A DNA stretch of 64,000 bases, from positions 124,001 to 188,000 of the forward strand of contig JAIOOR010000005.1 in NCBI GenBank assembly GCA_021414365.1, read 5' to 3'. Shown piece by piece: positions 53,201 through 60,860 of this stretch. Under the pieces are notes generated by a model that saw nothing but the letters and a program-made list of their open reading frames with translations, made no database searches and was not told the origin of the DNA. A program made the translations under genes and the position numbers. The stretch's first letter is position 1, and every line of letters begins with the position of its first letter. The DNA is from Nitrosarchaeum sp. (GTDB lineage Archaea; Thermoproteota; Nitrososphaeria; Nitrososphaerales; Nitrosopumilaceae).

Positions 53201-54492
53201 ATACCACAAAAATATTTGATGTTGAATATACTGTTAAAAGTATTTTAGAATATGTCTATCCTGATTTAGGCTTTAATCAACTTAGAAAAGAACTAGAGGC
53301 ATTTCAAGAAGATGATTACAAAATTTTAAAAGATATGATTCAAAACGCAAAAGAAAAAATAGAGAAAGAGAGATTGGTGACATTTTTTACAAATTATTTG
53401 ATATTACAAAAAAACATTTCAATGACTCAAAAATTGATAGCATTATGTAATCACTATCTTGATCTTGATGTGCTAAAAAATGCAATTTTAGAAAAAAAAC
53501 ATAGCATAGAAGAAACACATCCTCTTGATGAAAGACTACGCAGTAAAACAAAAACCGTCATCTTTGATAAATTGGGTTACATTCCAGAAGAACAAACATT
53601 CAAAGAAAATGTGGGTAATGTTCTCTATGATTTTATGTTAAAAAAATACCTAACTTACAATAGGTTTCAAGTGGCTATACATATCAATGAATATGTGATT
53701 AAACTACGTGAAAGGAGCTCATGTCTGAATGAGGTAATTTCCATTTACAATAACAGACAACAGCCACTAGTAATTGAATATCTAATGCAAAATATTCCTA
53801 ATTTTAAATTAAAAATTAACGCAAATTTTGATACTGTTGAAAATTTTATGCAGATAACTGAACAAATTACCAGATCTATAAAAGATGCAAATAGACCTGT
53901 TGATTTTACACAACTCAAAAATGACTATGAGTTAGTTAAATCACAAACACCATGGACACCTTCCACAGAAGAGATTTTTCGTCATAGTAAGCTGGGAATT
54001 GGTTATTACATAAGATATGCTGGAAGTATTGCAAACTTTCAAAATGTCTATGAATTAAATGATGATATAAAACGCACGAATTTGGAAAAATTAAAAAATA
54101 AATTTTTTGAGATCAAGGGTGTTCTCAAAAAAATTCCAGACGAAGAAACAATGAAAAAACATTCAATATATTCGGAAGTCATGCAATCATTATGGTTTAC
54201 CACCTATGAGGATTTTTTGAAATTTTTGGGTCAGAATCCTACCGAAATGAAACCGTCTAACGTAGAATATGCAAAAGAATCTAAAAATGAATTGATTATA
54301 TCTGCAAAGGCAATGGCTGACAAGAATGGAATGCAGGAATTATTTGAAAAAATTGTTCGTGAACCTGAATTGAAATTTCTTGTACACTTTGGAAGCATGG
54401 AAAAATTCATAGAAGCAGTATTTCCAAATAACAAACAAATCGCATTAATGAGGTGGAAAGATATTAAAAATAAATCTAAAAAATTGCTCTGA
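50275..54492 (+). CDS. Large SF2 helicase with zinc-like and PKD-like inserts
   Basis: A 1405-residue protein, fourth gene of the defence operon. Residues 1-190 are helical. The RecA1 domain has Walker A IPTGAGKTR (about 217-225) and DEAH box VDEAHK (near 372). A cysteine pair CAECNKP (about 458) starts a LIM-like patch. Residues about 515-618 (RAIITCNEKFVANN..., WSIE..., TYLISLTVENYDG) read as a PKD-like beta domain between the two RecA domains. RecA2 has NMLTTGFDVPDVD and motif VI QMIGRGMRGPR (about 755-800). Two CxxC pairs (882, 928) and 475 helical residues follow. It is unlike the SNF2-type DrmD or the DrmE of known DISARM classes. The ATG at 50275 overlaps the drmC stop. Confidence 0.8.
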   Translation: MPIPDDYSMESTNREMCIKFFKKLFTRDELKEEIQKFSPEKLTKKSNVKYQKNRKSFFEILKIQEINDETKLAAILYDLLGPHFLYEVQGVGSMDKHSQMIRYDIFKKAIELKWFSLDTVSKVSESLSKIGKITKLEEINSLRIPGPWQHKLLELLSNDLPSETVEAPSKPEESKQNMEVITAIRELLPLHDYQIFAGKKIRDLLVESKNIRKRLLISIPTGAGKTRLVAESLIDWLNDGKPSDDPKIHNSKYMVWIAQSRELCEQAISQFNEIYSQKGKSALTVFRLFGTHNITLETVLAQRVEHGLIVCTIDKIYEQINDKTTLSEFNADYFQNNIEYDDRVLNSNLPQKYYDDWAFGKLRSVTSCVIVDEAHKAIMPMYTCVLRGLGFNFKFTADENKCNEAGITLVGLTATAFRGTGLERSRKVTIGKHSENKVHLISNDTGSEKHTEVEFPINCAECNKPLLEGEEVLQATSNNKILWHKYEQKLSAETERIYTRFNIPLIPKIYGFQENKKPRAIITCNEKFVANNPIRISGEKSYDLLGSIVKYSWSIERKSNLIEVFGMGEIKEIKVHPKSLPTIVEELKEPGTYLISLTVENYDGLTDTAIKVVEVIPDQQIESSNEMKDLIMNLIKREILCEVFHTSIKSGKIGIAEKKSIDILNQIRKQAAENDERNEKLVKIIHYLTTKPQEKRKKILVFACDILHARFLVMWLKTKYDISADYVDSQLHESRNISRIRKFREKSNEQCKILINTNMLTTGFDVPDVDCVIMGRPVISTVEYTQMIGRGMRGPRMGGTREVWIIDFDDQVQLSEHMENQTIPLGWKSMAYDNENKLLWKPLTDKKDNHGNPLNLDIDITNEKDVLGGNKTDDENKDFSIKCRSCTKSSIGFLEISRDYDLTKDEKEDLTLFIEKRIAPKFPVLKICKQCKDEINIWPESNNPWKNLIVKEKSNPVLLQLIKFIAKNYDGNLKIDTTKIFDVEYTVKSILEYVYPDLGFNQLRKELEAFQEDDYKILKDMIQNAKEKIEKERLVTFFTNYLILQKNISMTQKLIALCNHYLDLDVLKNAILEKKHSIEETHPLDERLRSKTKTVIFDKLGYIPEEQTFKENVGNVLYDFMLKKYLTYNRFQVAIHINEYVIKLRERSSCLNEVISIYNNRQQPLVIEYLMQNIPNFKLKINANFDTVENFMQITEQITRSIKDANRPVDFTQLKNDYELVKSQTPWTPSTEEIFRHSKLGIGYYIRYAGSIANFQNVYELNDDIKRTNLEKLKNKFFEIKGVLKKIPDEETMKKHSIYSEVMQSLWFTTYEDFLKFLGQNPTEMKPSNVEYAKESKNELIISAKAMADKNGMQELFEKIVREPELKFLVHFGSMEKFIEAVFPNNKQIALMRWKDIKNKSKKLL

Positions 54493-54494
54493 TT

Positions 54495-55370
54495 TTAAAA
54501 ACCCTTTATCTTTTCAAGCATCTTCTGCATTTCATCTGTAAACCATTTTTTAAATCGTAACGGTTCATCAGAAAATTGATGGTACATATCAAGAAATAAT
54601 CTTGCATCATCCCCTATGGGTATTCTTAAATCAGAAGAAGGATCGGTGACACATTTGAGTATTATTTTTGCAACATCTTCTGGGGTGTTGTTTGTTACAT
54701 CAAAGAGTTTTTTTGCTATTGTATTCCATTCATTTACTATGTTCATGTACGGTGAATTATCTTTAATGATGGTTTTTGTATTCTTGAAAAAATTAGTTTT
54801 AACAACACCTGGTTCTATTATGTTGATCTTGATTCCTTTGTCTGATACTTCATCAAACACACATTCAGAAAGTCCTTCTAATGCAAATTTAGATGCGATG
54901 TATGCTGACGCATAAGCAAATGGTATTTTTCCTGCTATGGAACTTACATTAACAATATTGCCTCTAATCCCGTTTTCATTCACCTCTTGTTCTCTCATGA
55001 TGGGTATTGCTTTTTTCATCATTATTATGGGTCCTAAAAAGTCAGTTCTCCATTGCAAGTTAAAATCTTCAATATCTACATCCTCCAAAGAACCCATGAT
55101 CATAAATCCTGCATTATTGATCAATACATCAAGTCGCTTTTTTTCAGAAATAATTTTTTCAAATGTTTTGTTTATTGTGTCTAACTTTAACACATCGAGT
55201 TCTATTACCTCAAGTGATAGGTTTTCTTTATTGGCTAATTCCTCCAGATCACGTCCTTTTGATACGTTTCTCATGGACGCAAAAGTATGAAATCCGGCCC
55301 GTGCAAATTCTAAAGAAGTAGCCCTACCAATCCCGCTAGAACATCCTGTTACTAGAGCTATTTTTTGCAA
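54495..55370 (-). CDS. Short-chain dehydrogenase/reductase (SDR)
   Basis: A 291-residue classical SDR. The N-terminal nucleotide motif is TGCSSGIGRAT, the NNAG motif INNAGF, catalytic serine in VNVSSIAGK and the YxxxK pair in YIASKFALEG. Substrate unknown; such proteins reduce or oxidise small alcohols and ketones with NAD(P). It converges with the defence operon, 2 bp from its end. It may belong to the island or to the host side; codon use is not decisive. Confidence 0.88.
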   Translation of the reverse strand: MQKIALVTGCSSGIGRATSLEFARAGFHTFASMRNVSKGRDLEELANKENLSLEVIELDVLKLDTINKTFEKIISEKKRLDVLINNAGFMIMGSLEDVDIEDFNLQWRTDFLGPIIMMKKAIPIMREQEVNENGIRGNIVNVSSIAGKIPFAYASAYIASKFALEGLSECVFDEVSDKGIKINIIEPGVVKTNFFKNTKTIIKDNSPYMNIVNEWNTIAKKLFDVTNNTPEDVAKIILKCVTDPSSDLRIPIGDDARLFLDMYHQFSDEPLRFKKWFTDEMQKMLEKIKGF

Positions 55371-55480
55371 CAGTTGAATTTTGTATTTTTGTGTTTAAGG
55401 GTTTTGTTAAAATGAATTTACCTTGGTTTTTACAAAATAATTACAACCATAATTTTTACAGATTAATTTACACATTTTCC

Positions 55481-56884
55481 TCAAATCTGGTATTTTTTAG
55501 CTTCTTCTATGAGGGTTAGGTTTTCTGTGATCTTTTTGTATGCATCTGGGTGTTTTGTATGTACAGGAAATAGCATCTTTGCGTCTATCTCAGATACAGC
55601 ATTAATCAAGTCCTGACCTCTGGCATGTCCTGAGCAATGACTCTGAAACTTATGCATGCCAAAATGATTGATCCATGCATCCATTCTTTCTTGAGATATC
55701 TCTTGTTCTTCATTGTATGGCTCTGATGCTGAATGGATGTATCTTGCACCCGGCTTTACTTTCATGTCAATCAATGCAGTAAAACTGTAAAACCCGATTG
55801 CACACAGTGCCTTGTTTGGTCTTGCAGAAATCTGTTCTGCGGTCCAGCAGTTATGAAGGTCAACAAATTCCTTGTCATTTCCCTTGTAATCCTTGTCAGA
55901 ATAAGTTCCTGTTCCCCTTTTTGGAAGATAAATGATGATGTCCTCGTCGTCAATGTTTGGAACCGAGAGATGTTTGTCCTGTGACAAATATTTCAGAAAA
56001 TACGCATCATTGATCTTTACTACAAACTTTCTACCAGTTTCTTTTGCAATGTTGTAAAATGTCATAAGCCTATCCACATCCTTGAAATTAAAATCTGCAA
56101 AAACCAAGTTATCTGACTCGCTTACCGTCTTCTTTGATTGGTCATAGACTAGTTTTTCAGATTCCTCTTTTTCCTTGTCTGCAATTCTAGTTCCTTCTGT
56201 GATTAGTGCGATTGGTTTTACTTCTTTTGCTCGTTTGATAAAATCTGTTGTCATCTCTGAATGAGTTCCATGCAATCTAATATCACCAGTATATGCTATT
56301 GGACCTTCTGATGTCCAAATTATAAAACCATATGCTCCTGGAACTGAATGATCAACATGAATTGGTTCAACTTCAAGTGATCCTATTTTGAATTTGTCTC
56401 CAGTTCTAAACTCGTTGACTTTTCTTTTGATTGGTGCATCCTTGATATTATATGGTCTTGGTTTGTAATCTAGAATTTCTCGTTCAATGCTCCGTTGTCC
56501 TCGTTCTGCTATTGCTTTAAGAATAAGATGACAAGCTGCGCCCATATGAATTGGAATATCCTCGTGTAAAAACGAAATATAGTCTGCATGATCCGCGTGT
56601 GCATGAGTTAGTAACACTGCATCAATTTCAGGCGTTTCAGGTTTTCTTCCTGCCATGACCATGAGATCATCACGATAAACTCCTTGTATGTCTGGGACTA
56701 GTCCCATAGTTAGAAAATCAACTATGCCATTTGATGTTCTGGGATTGAGATATTCCTCAAAATATGTAGCCCTGCGTGAGAATGATTTGCCAAAATCTAG
56801 GAATATTTTGGTGTCTTTATCTTGTAATAGAATTTTGTTGCCACCAATTTCATTTACACCGCCGTAGAAAGTAAGACTAGTCAA
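55481..56884 (-). CDS. Beta-CASP metallo-beta-lactamase, RNase J-like
   Basis: A 467-residue metallo-beta-lactamase/beta-CASP nuclease. The metal motif is LTHAHADHADY (HxHxDH, residues 94-101), VDHSVPGAYGF carries a further histidine, and GDIRLHG holds an aspartate. The beta-CASP domain ends in FQSHCSGHARGQDL and FPVHTKHPDAY, motif C. It is close to archaeal RNase J, a 5'-3' exonuclease in RNA decay. There is no KH domain, unlike the aCPSF1-type. It follows the Mrr-type gene on the same strand by 9 bp, so they are probably co-transcribed. Confidence 0.85.
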   Translation of the reverse strand: MTSLTFYGGVNEIGGNKILLQDKDTKIFLDFGKSFSRRATYFEEYLNPRTSNGIVDFLTMGLVPDIQGVYRDDLMVMAGRKPETPEIDAVLLTHAHADHADYISFLHEDIPIHMGAACHLILKAIAERGQRSIEREILDYKPRPYNIKDAPIKRKVNEFRTGDKFKIGSLEVEPIHVDHSVPGAYGFIIWTSEGPIAYTGDIRLHGTHSEMTTDFIKRAKEVKPIALITEGTRIADKEKEESEKLVYDQSKKTVSESDNLVFADFNFKDVDRLMTFYNIAKETGRKFVVKINDAYFLKYLSQDKHLSVPNIDDEDIIIYLPKRGTGTYSDKDYKGNDKEFVDLHNCWTAEQISARPNKALCAIGFYSFTALIDMKVKPGARYIHSASEPYNEEQEISQERMDAWINHFGMHKFQSHCSGHARGQDLINAVSEIDAKMLFPVHTKHPDAYKKITENLTLIEEAKKYQI

Positions 56885-56893
56885 TGTGTATTT

Positions 56894-57892
56894 CTAATCC
56901 TCTTCCACTATAGTCCAAATTCGTTTTAATGGTAATTCTGCCTTTAATTCATCAGAAAATTTTTCATAATGCTTTAAGATTTCTTCTACAACTTTTCCTG
57001 AATCCCATAACCTTGTGGAGAAAAATGATCTGCCAATTTCTTGATCTGCAATCTTTGTTAATCCTCCCCATGCAACCATAATTCCATACTCGGCTCTAAA
57101 GCTTTTAGCGACTCCTTCCAATTCACGCAATACTTTGACATCTACAGGAGATTTGGATGATTTTACTTGAATACAAATTTTTGGATTATCAAATCCTAGA
57201 GGACCAGAACCCGCCAGTATGTCGACTCCTCCGTCTGGACCAGGTGGAGAAATTTTTGTAACATAACCTTGAACTTTCAGTAACTCATCTATTAAACTAG
57301 CAAGTGAGTGACCAGAAAATTTTGCTTCCAGATATTTCATTAGTTTATCTTTTGCCATTTGTTCTAAATCAAAAGTTAATTCATCAACTTCTTTTTCTAT
57401 TGTGGATATGGAGACTGATTTTTCGCCTTTGAGCATTTTTCTGACTCGCTCTTCTGCATCATCCCGTCGAACTCTTCCTACTGTAAGAAATGCACCCAAT
57501 GAAAATAAAATATCTTGATCAAATTCTGATCTTGGTATTGTCTTTAACCATTTTACACCTCTAATGTGTTTTATGTTGCCAGCGATTTCTTTGTACTCGT
57601 AATCTCCACTAATTTCCCCAATGGCTATTGCCGATTGGGTCTTTAGTGGCAAAGCAACTAAATCGCCTTTTTTGATTTTTGTTAGAAAACTCCAAATTTG
57701 ACCCACTCGATTTACCTTCTGCATTTTCTTTTCGTTGGGATATGTTTTTGAATAAAGTTCTTCAAGATCTTCTTTTTCTTTAATGCCAGATAATGATGGA
57801 AGTTCGTCCCAACCAATAGCAACTAGATTATGATTTAGAGCACCTTGTTCTTGTTCTCCGTATCTTCCTGCTCTAACTAACCATAATGTCAT
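56894..57892 (-). CDS. Mrr-type restriction endonuclease-like protein
   Basis: A 332-residue protein. The N-terminal half (1-190) carries a regulatory/DNA-binding region (VRAGRYGEQEQGAL, KGDLVALPLKTQSAIAIGEI). The C-terminal Mrr_cat PD-(D/E)XK domain is at about 195-300, with GPDGGVDILAG for the Asp and CIQVKSS for the QxK residues. Such enzymes cleave methylated or foreign DNA. Followed by the RNase J-like gene (9 bp). It may act with the nearby cytosine methyltransferase as part of the island's defence, though the same type also occurs alone in archaeal chromosomes. Confidence 0.83.
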   Translation of the reverse strand: MTLWLVRAGRYGEQEQGALNHNLVAIGWDELPSLSGIKEKEDLEELYSKTYPNEKKMQKVNRVGQIWSFLTKIKKGDLVALPLKTQSAIAIGEISGDYEYKEIAGNIKHIRGVKWLKTIPRSEFDQDILFSLGAFLTVGRVRRDDAEERVRKMLKGEKSVSISTIEKEVDELTFDLEQMAKDKLMKYLEAKFSGHSLASLIDELLKVQGYVTKISPPGPDGGVDILAGSGPLGFDNPKICIQVKSSKSPVDVKVLRELEGVAKSFRAEYGIMVAWGGLTKIADQEIGRSFFSTRLWDSGKVVEEILKHYEKFSDELKAELPLKRIWTIVEED

Positions 57893-58078
57893 AATACATT
57901 ACCGAGAGTAGTGTAGATAAGATTACTTATTTTAGTGGAGTTGAAAGTCAGTAATTGTCTAAATTTTTTATGAATTTAATATCGTATGTGTTTTTTAGGA
58001 AACAGACAAAATCCAGGCACACGTTTTAGAATACTGTTTAACAAAACACAAAAAATTGATTTTTTCACTAGAAAAAAA

Positions 58079-58978
58079 TCACCAACAAGATTTTTGATCA
58101 ACTGATTGCGGTTCAAAACTTCTAGGTTCGTAATTGTAACCCATAACTAGAACTTGTTCAAAATCCTGGACCATAACTAAACGCTGATCATCGTATGCAA
58201 TTCCAATTGATACTGAATGGTGACCACTATCCAAAATATTGTTTCTATGACCCCAGTTTGAATCAGCATCATCAAACATCATTCTTTTATTTGCATCTAG
58301 TATTGAATCCTGAGGACTCATCCAAATTGTTCCAGAACCTCCTGCTATATTTTCAGAAACCAGAAACATTGTATCTCGATTGTTCTGATACCTGAGCATT
58401 GGACCTTCACCTTTATTGGAAATATGGTGAATACATCCTTCTGCAAGCAGTTCTGAGGAATAGAGTTGTGATGCCTTTGCGTTCCCTAAGAGAATTGAAT
58501 GTATTCCTTTTTCTTTTCTATATTTGTTGATGTCGTCTAATGCAATTTGTTTTAGTTCTGCTAAGATGTATTCCTTAGGTTTTTCATACTCTGGTAATTC
58601 TACTTGAGGAACAGTAATTTTAGGGATTTTGGTTTCCGGAATGGTTTCAGAAGTTTTTTGTAATGTATCTATTTGATCCGTTAAAGTTTTTTGTATTGTA
58701 TCGGATGTATCTGTTGCAACATTTTTTACAGTTTTTGTCGTTTCTTGAATATTTTTAGGAATATTCTGAATTGATTTATCAAGATTGTTTGTATTTATTT
58801 CAAACACCCCATTTACAAACAAAAACCCAGTAAATCCAATTACCAAAACTATCATAATTCCAGCAGATATTTTTTTGGCTTGATTCCTTTTGTATTGCTT
58901 GCCATAGGTTCTTTTTCTGCATTTAATGCAAAAGAAAGAACCCTGTGAATAGACATAGTTATGTCTACAAAATCCCAT
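58079..58978 (-). CDS. Membrane-anchored CAP/SCP-domain protein
   Basis: A 299-residue protein. Residues 1-30 form a small cysteine/histidine patch (C4, H6, C17, C20). TM is about 38-57, a Thr/Ile/Lys-rich linker spans 60-130, and the CAP domain covers about 140-285 (DDINKYRKEKGIHSILLGN, HISNKG, NIAGGSG, SNWGHRNNILDSGH, the core His/Glu segments). CAP proteins act outside cells, with unclear, sometimes lytic or binding, functions. The inside-facing zinc patch and outside CAP make a signalling or stress sensor plausible. Monocistronic. Confidence 0.82.
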   Translation of the reverse strand: MGFCRHNYVYSQGSFFCIKCRKRTYGKQYKRNQAKKISAGIMIVLVIGFTGFLFVNGVFEINTNNLDKSIQNIPKNIQETTKTVKNVATDTSDTIQKTLTDQIDTLQKTSETIPETKIPKITVPQVELPEYEKPKEYILAELKQIALDDINKYRKEKGIHSILLGNAKASQLYSSELLAEGCIHHISNKGEGPMLRYQNNRDTMFLVSENIAGGSGTIWMSPQDSILDANKRMMFDDADSNWGHRNNILDSGHHSVSIGIAYDDQRLVMVQDFEQVLVMGYNYEPRSFEPQSVDQKSCW

Positions 58979-59196
58979 GATTGTCTAATTTTTTTATGGA
59001 CTTAAGATTCTGTGTGTTTTTTTGGAAAACAAATAGTTTAGGCTCAAATCTTGGAGCGTGTTCTTTAGGACGACAAAAAGAAATACATCTTAACTAGCGA
59101 GTCAATTCAAGATAAATTCTAAGTTTGTTATGGTTAGCAGATCTTCTTCATCTGAATTTCAGTATCAATTGTATTCTTCTCTTAATTTTTACAAAA

Positions 59197-59913
59197 TTAA
59201 AATTTAATCAAGATAAATGTTGTATCATCATTCTCAATTTTATTATGTATTCTAATCGTTTCAACAAAATCATTTAATTTTGAATTATTTCTAATGATTT
59301 TTTTCCATGGTTTTTGTCCTTTATTAGAAGAATCTAAAAACCATTTTGAAAATGCGTCTGTTGCCATAAGGATTACATCATCATTTTTTATGATCCATTC
59401 AGCATAGAGAAATTCTGTTTTTTGATTTTCTATAAATGAAGATATTGCAGGAGTTCTAAAGCTGAATCCTTCTACTTTTTTAATTGGAAAAAGATTAATA
59501 ATTTTTTTATCACGAATTTGGAAAATATTTGTGTCCCCTATTGCCCAAATAGATATTTTTTTGTTTTTCTTACTCTTATTGATCTTACAACCTAAAAATG
59601 TTGCAGCAGAACCATTTTCTTTTGCCACATCTAATATCATCGGGTTTACATTTAGTTTAGAAATCTCTTCCTCGAATTTCAATTTTGCCGATTTGAGCCA
59701 TCTTTCTAAAAACACCTCATCGGGTTTTGGAGAGTTAAATGGATTTTGAATAAACTCATCTACAATCTTCTTCGACCAAATATCTGAAAACGATGATCGT
59801 GAAACCCCATCAGATAATGCAAACACATCTTTTTGGATACTACAATGATAGTAATCTTGATTAGATTTTTTATCTTCTCCAATTTTTTGAATGGTAAAAG
59901 GAATGACTTCCAT
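59197..59913 (-). CDS. PP2C-type serine/threonine phosphatase (TerY-P triad)
   Basis: A 238-residue phosphatase with the PP2C metal residues spread over three motifs: ALSDGVSR (D35), AIGDTNIF (near 126), VILMATDAFSKW (about 175-186) and NDDTTFI at the end. It is a compact form, slightly shorter than the usual 250-300 residues. Together with the VWA gene (35 bp upstream) and the kinase gene next in line it makes the TerY-P triad. In the tellurite/stress-response literature such triads are inferred to control by Ser/Thr phosphorylation. Same strand, one operon. Confidence 0.85.
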   Translation of the reverse strand: MEVIPFTIQKIGEDKKSNQDYYHCSIQKDVFALSDGVSRSSFSDIWSKKIVDEFIQNPFNSPKPDEVFLERWLKSAKLKFEEEISKLNVNPMILDVAKENGSAATFLGCKINKSKKNKKISIWAIGDTNIFQIRDKKIINLFPIKKVEGFSFRTPAISSFIENQKTEFLYAEWIIKNDDVILMATDAFSKWFLDSSNKGQKPWKKIIRNNSKLNDFVETIRIHNKIENDDTTFILIKF

Positions 59914-59947
59914 CGAGTTATCATGTGGTTATGTTTTCATGAAATCA

Positions 59948-60838
59948 TTACGTCGGATTCCCTAACCTTTTGTTAATGGTTCCTGTCGTTCCGAAACTGA
60001 CAAAATTTAAAAGTGAATTCACATCAGCATTATAAATAAAAAATTTTGAACCGCTTACAATTGGTAATCCTATTTCATTTCCTAATGGAATTAATTCATT
60101 TGGGATTGTACTGGATAATTCAAACATGAGCTCGGCAAATGGATCATCGATATTTTTTGTGCTTAGTGGATATAATATTTGAGCTAATCTGGCACTGCTA
60201 ATATGTGCATTACAAAATAATACGTTCCCGTTATTAGTTCCAAGTTTTTGTATCTGTTTTGATAATGAAAAAACATCTAATGTTGTTATGTCTCCTAACG
60301 AACCAGTTTCATATCTTGAAAGTAAGGCAATATCATCAGTAGGCATGCCATCAGTGATATTAATGACAATAGGTGGAAATGAATTGTGATGGCTAGAAGT
60401 CCATTTTTCAATAATTTTTTTGGTTTTAGTTAATGCTTCCAACATAGGTGTATTTCCCTTAGAAACTTCTTCTACCCATTCATATCTAGGGGATTCAAAT
60501 TCATTATCTGATGGTGTTGAATCATTTTTTTTAATCCAAGTTTCAGACAATTTAGTCACACTGAAAGGTAATTCATCTAATCCAATTTTCGGCATTGCTG
60601 ATCTAATGGATGTACCATAACCAATAATTGCAAGATCAATATAGGGTCTAACCTCATTTCCAGCGTTACATGTTCTAAATGCCTCATACAGACATTTATC
60701 ACAGATATACTTTGCAATTTTTGCCATTGAAAAACCACTACCACTACTGGTAAACATAAGATCAGACATTGAGCTAGATTGATCGATTAAGAAAATGATT
60801 AATGCAGGATTTTGTCTAGTTATTTTTTGGTCGTACAT
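59948..60838 (-). CDS. VWA-domain protein (TerY-like)
   Basis: A 296-residue von Willebrand A-domain protein. The metal-ion adhesion site is IDQSSSMS (D19, S21, S23), with a threonine position in the middle and DGMPTDD near 165-171. No signal peptide, so it is cytoplasmic. TerY proteins are cytoplasmic VWA proteins of the tellurite resistance/stress module. It is 22 bp downstream of the kinase gene and 34 bp upstream of the PP2C gene, on the same strand. Its partner proteins are not clear; it probably acts as a scaffold or substrate. Confidence 0.85.
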   Translation of the reverse strand: MYDQKITRQNPALIIFLIDQSSSMSDLMFTSSGSGFSMAKIAKYICDKCLYEAFRTCNAGNEVRPYIDLAIIGYGTSIRSAMPKIGLDELPFSVTKLSETWIKKNDSTPSDNEFESPRYEWVEEVSKGNTPMLEALTKTKKIIEKWTSSHHNSFPPIVINITDGMPTDDIALLSRYETGSLGDITTLDVFSLSKQIQKLGTNNGNVLFCNAHISSARLAQILYPLSTKNIDDPFAELMFELSSTIPNELIPLGNEIGLPIVSGSKFFIYNADVNSLLNFVSFGTTGTINKRLGNPT

Positions 60839-60860
60839 ACCTCAAGAAATTATAAATTGA

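Noticed and set aside
50275-54492. Calling the large helicase DrmD, BREX or a type III restriction subunit
   Set aside because: It lacks a SNF2 signature, and no PglZ/BrxC-type partner or Mod methylase is beside it. The zinc-like and PKD-like inserts do not fit those families as I know them.
41999-54492. Provirus or integrated plasmid
   Set aside because: No integrase, tRNA target, terminase, capsid or replication gene was seen. The short tandem repeat at 41360 is not enough.
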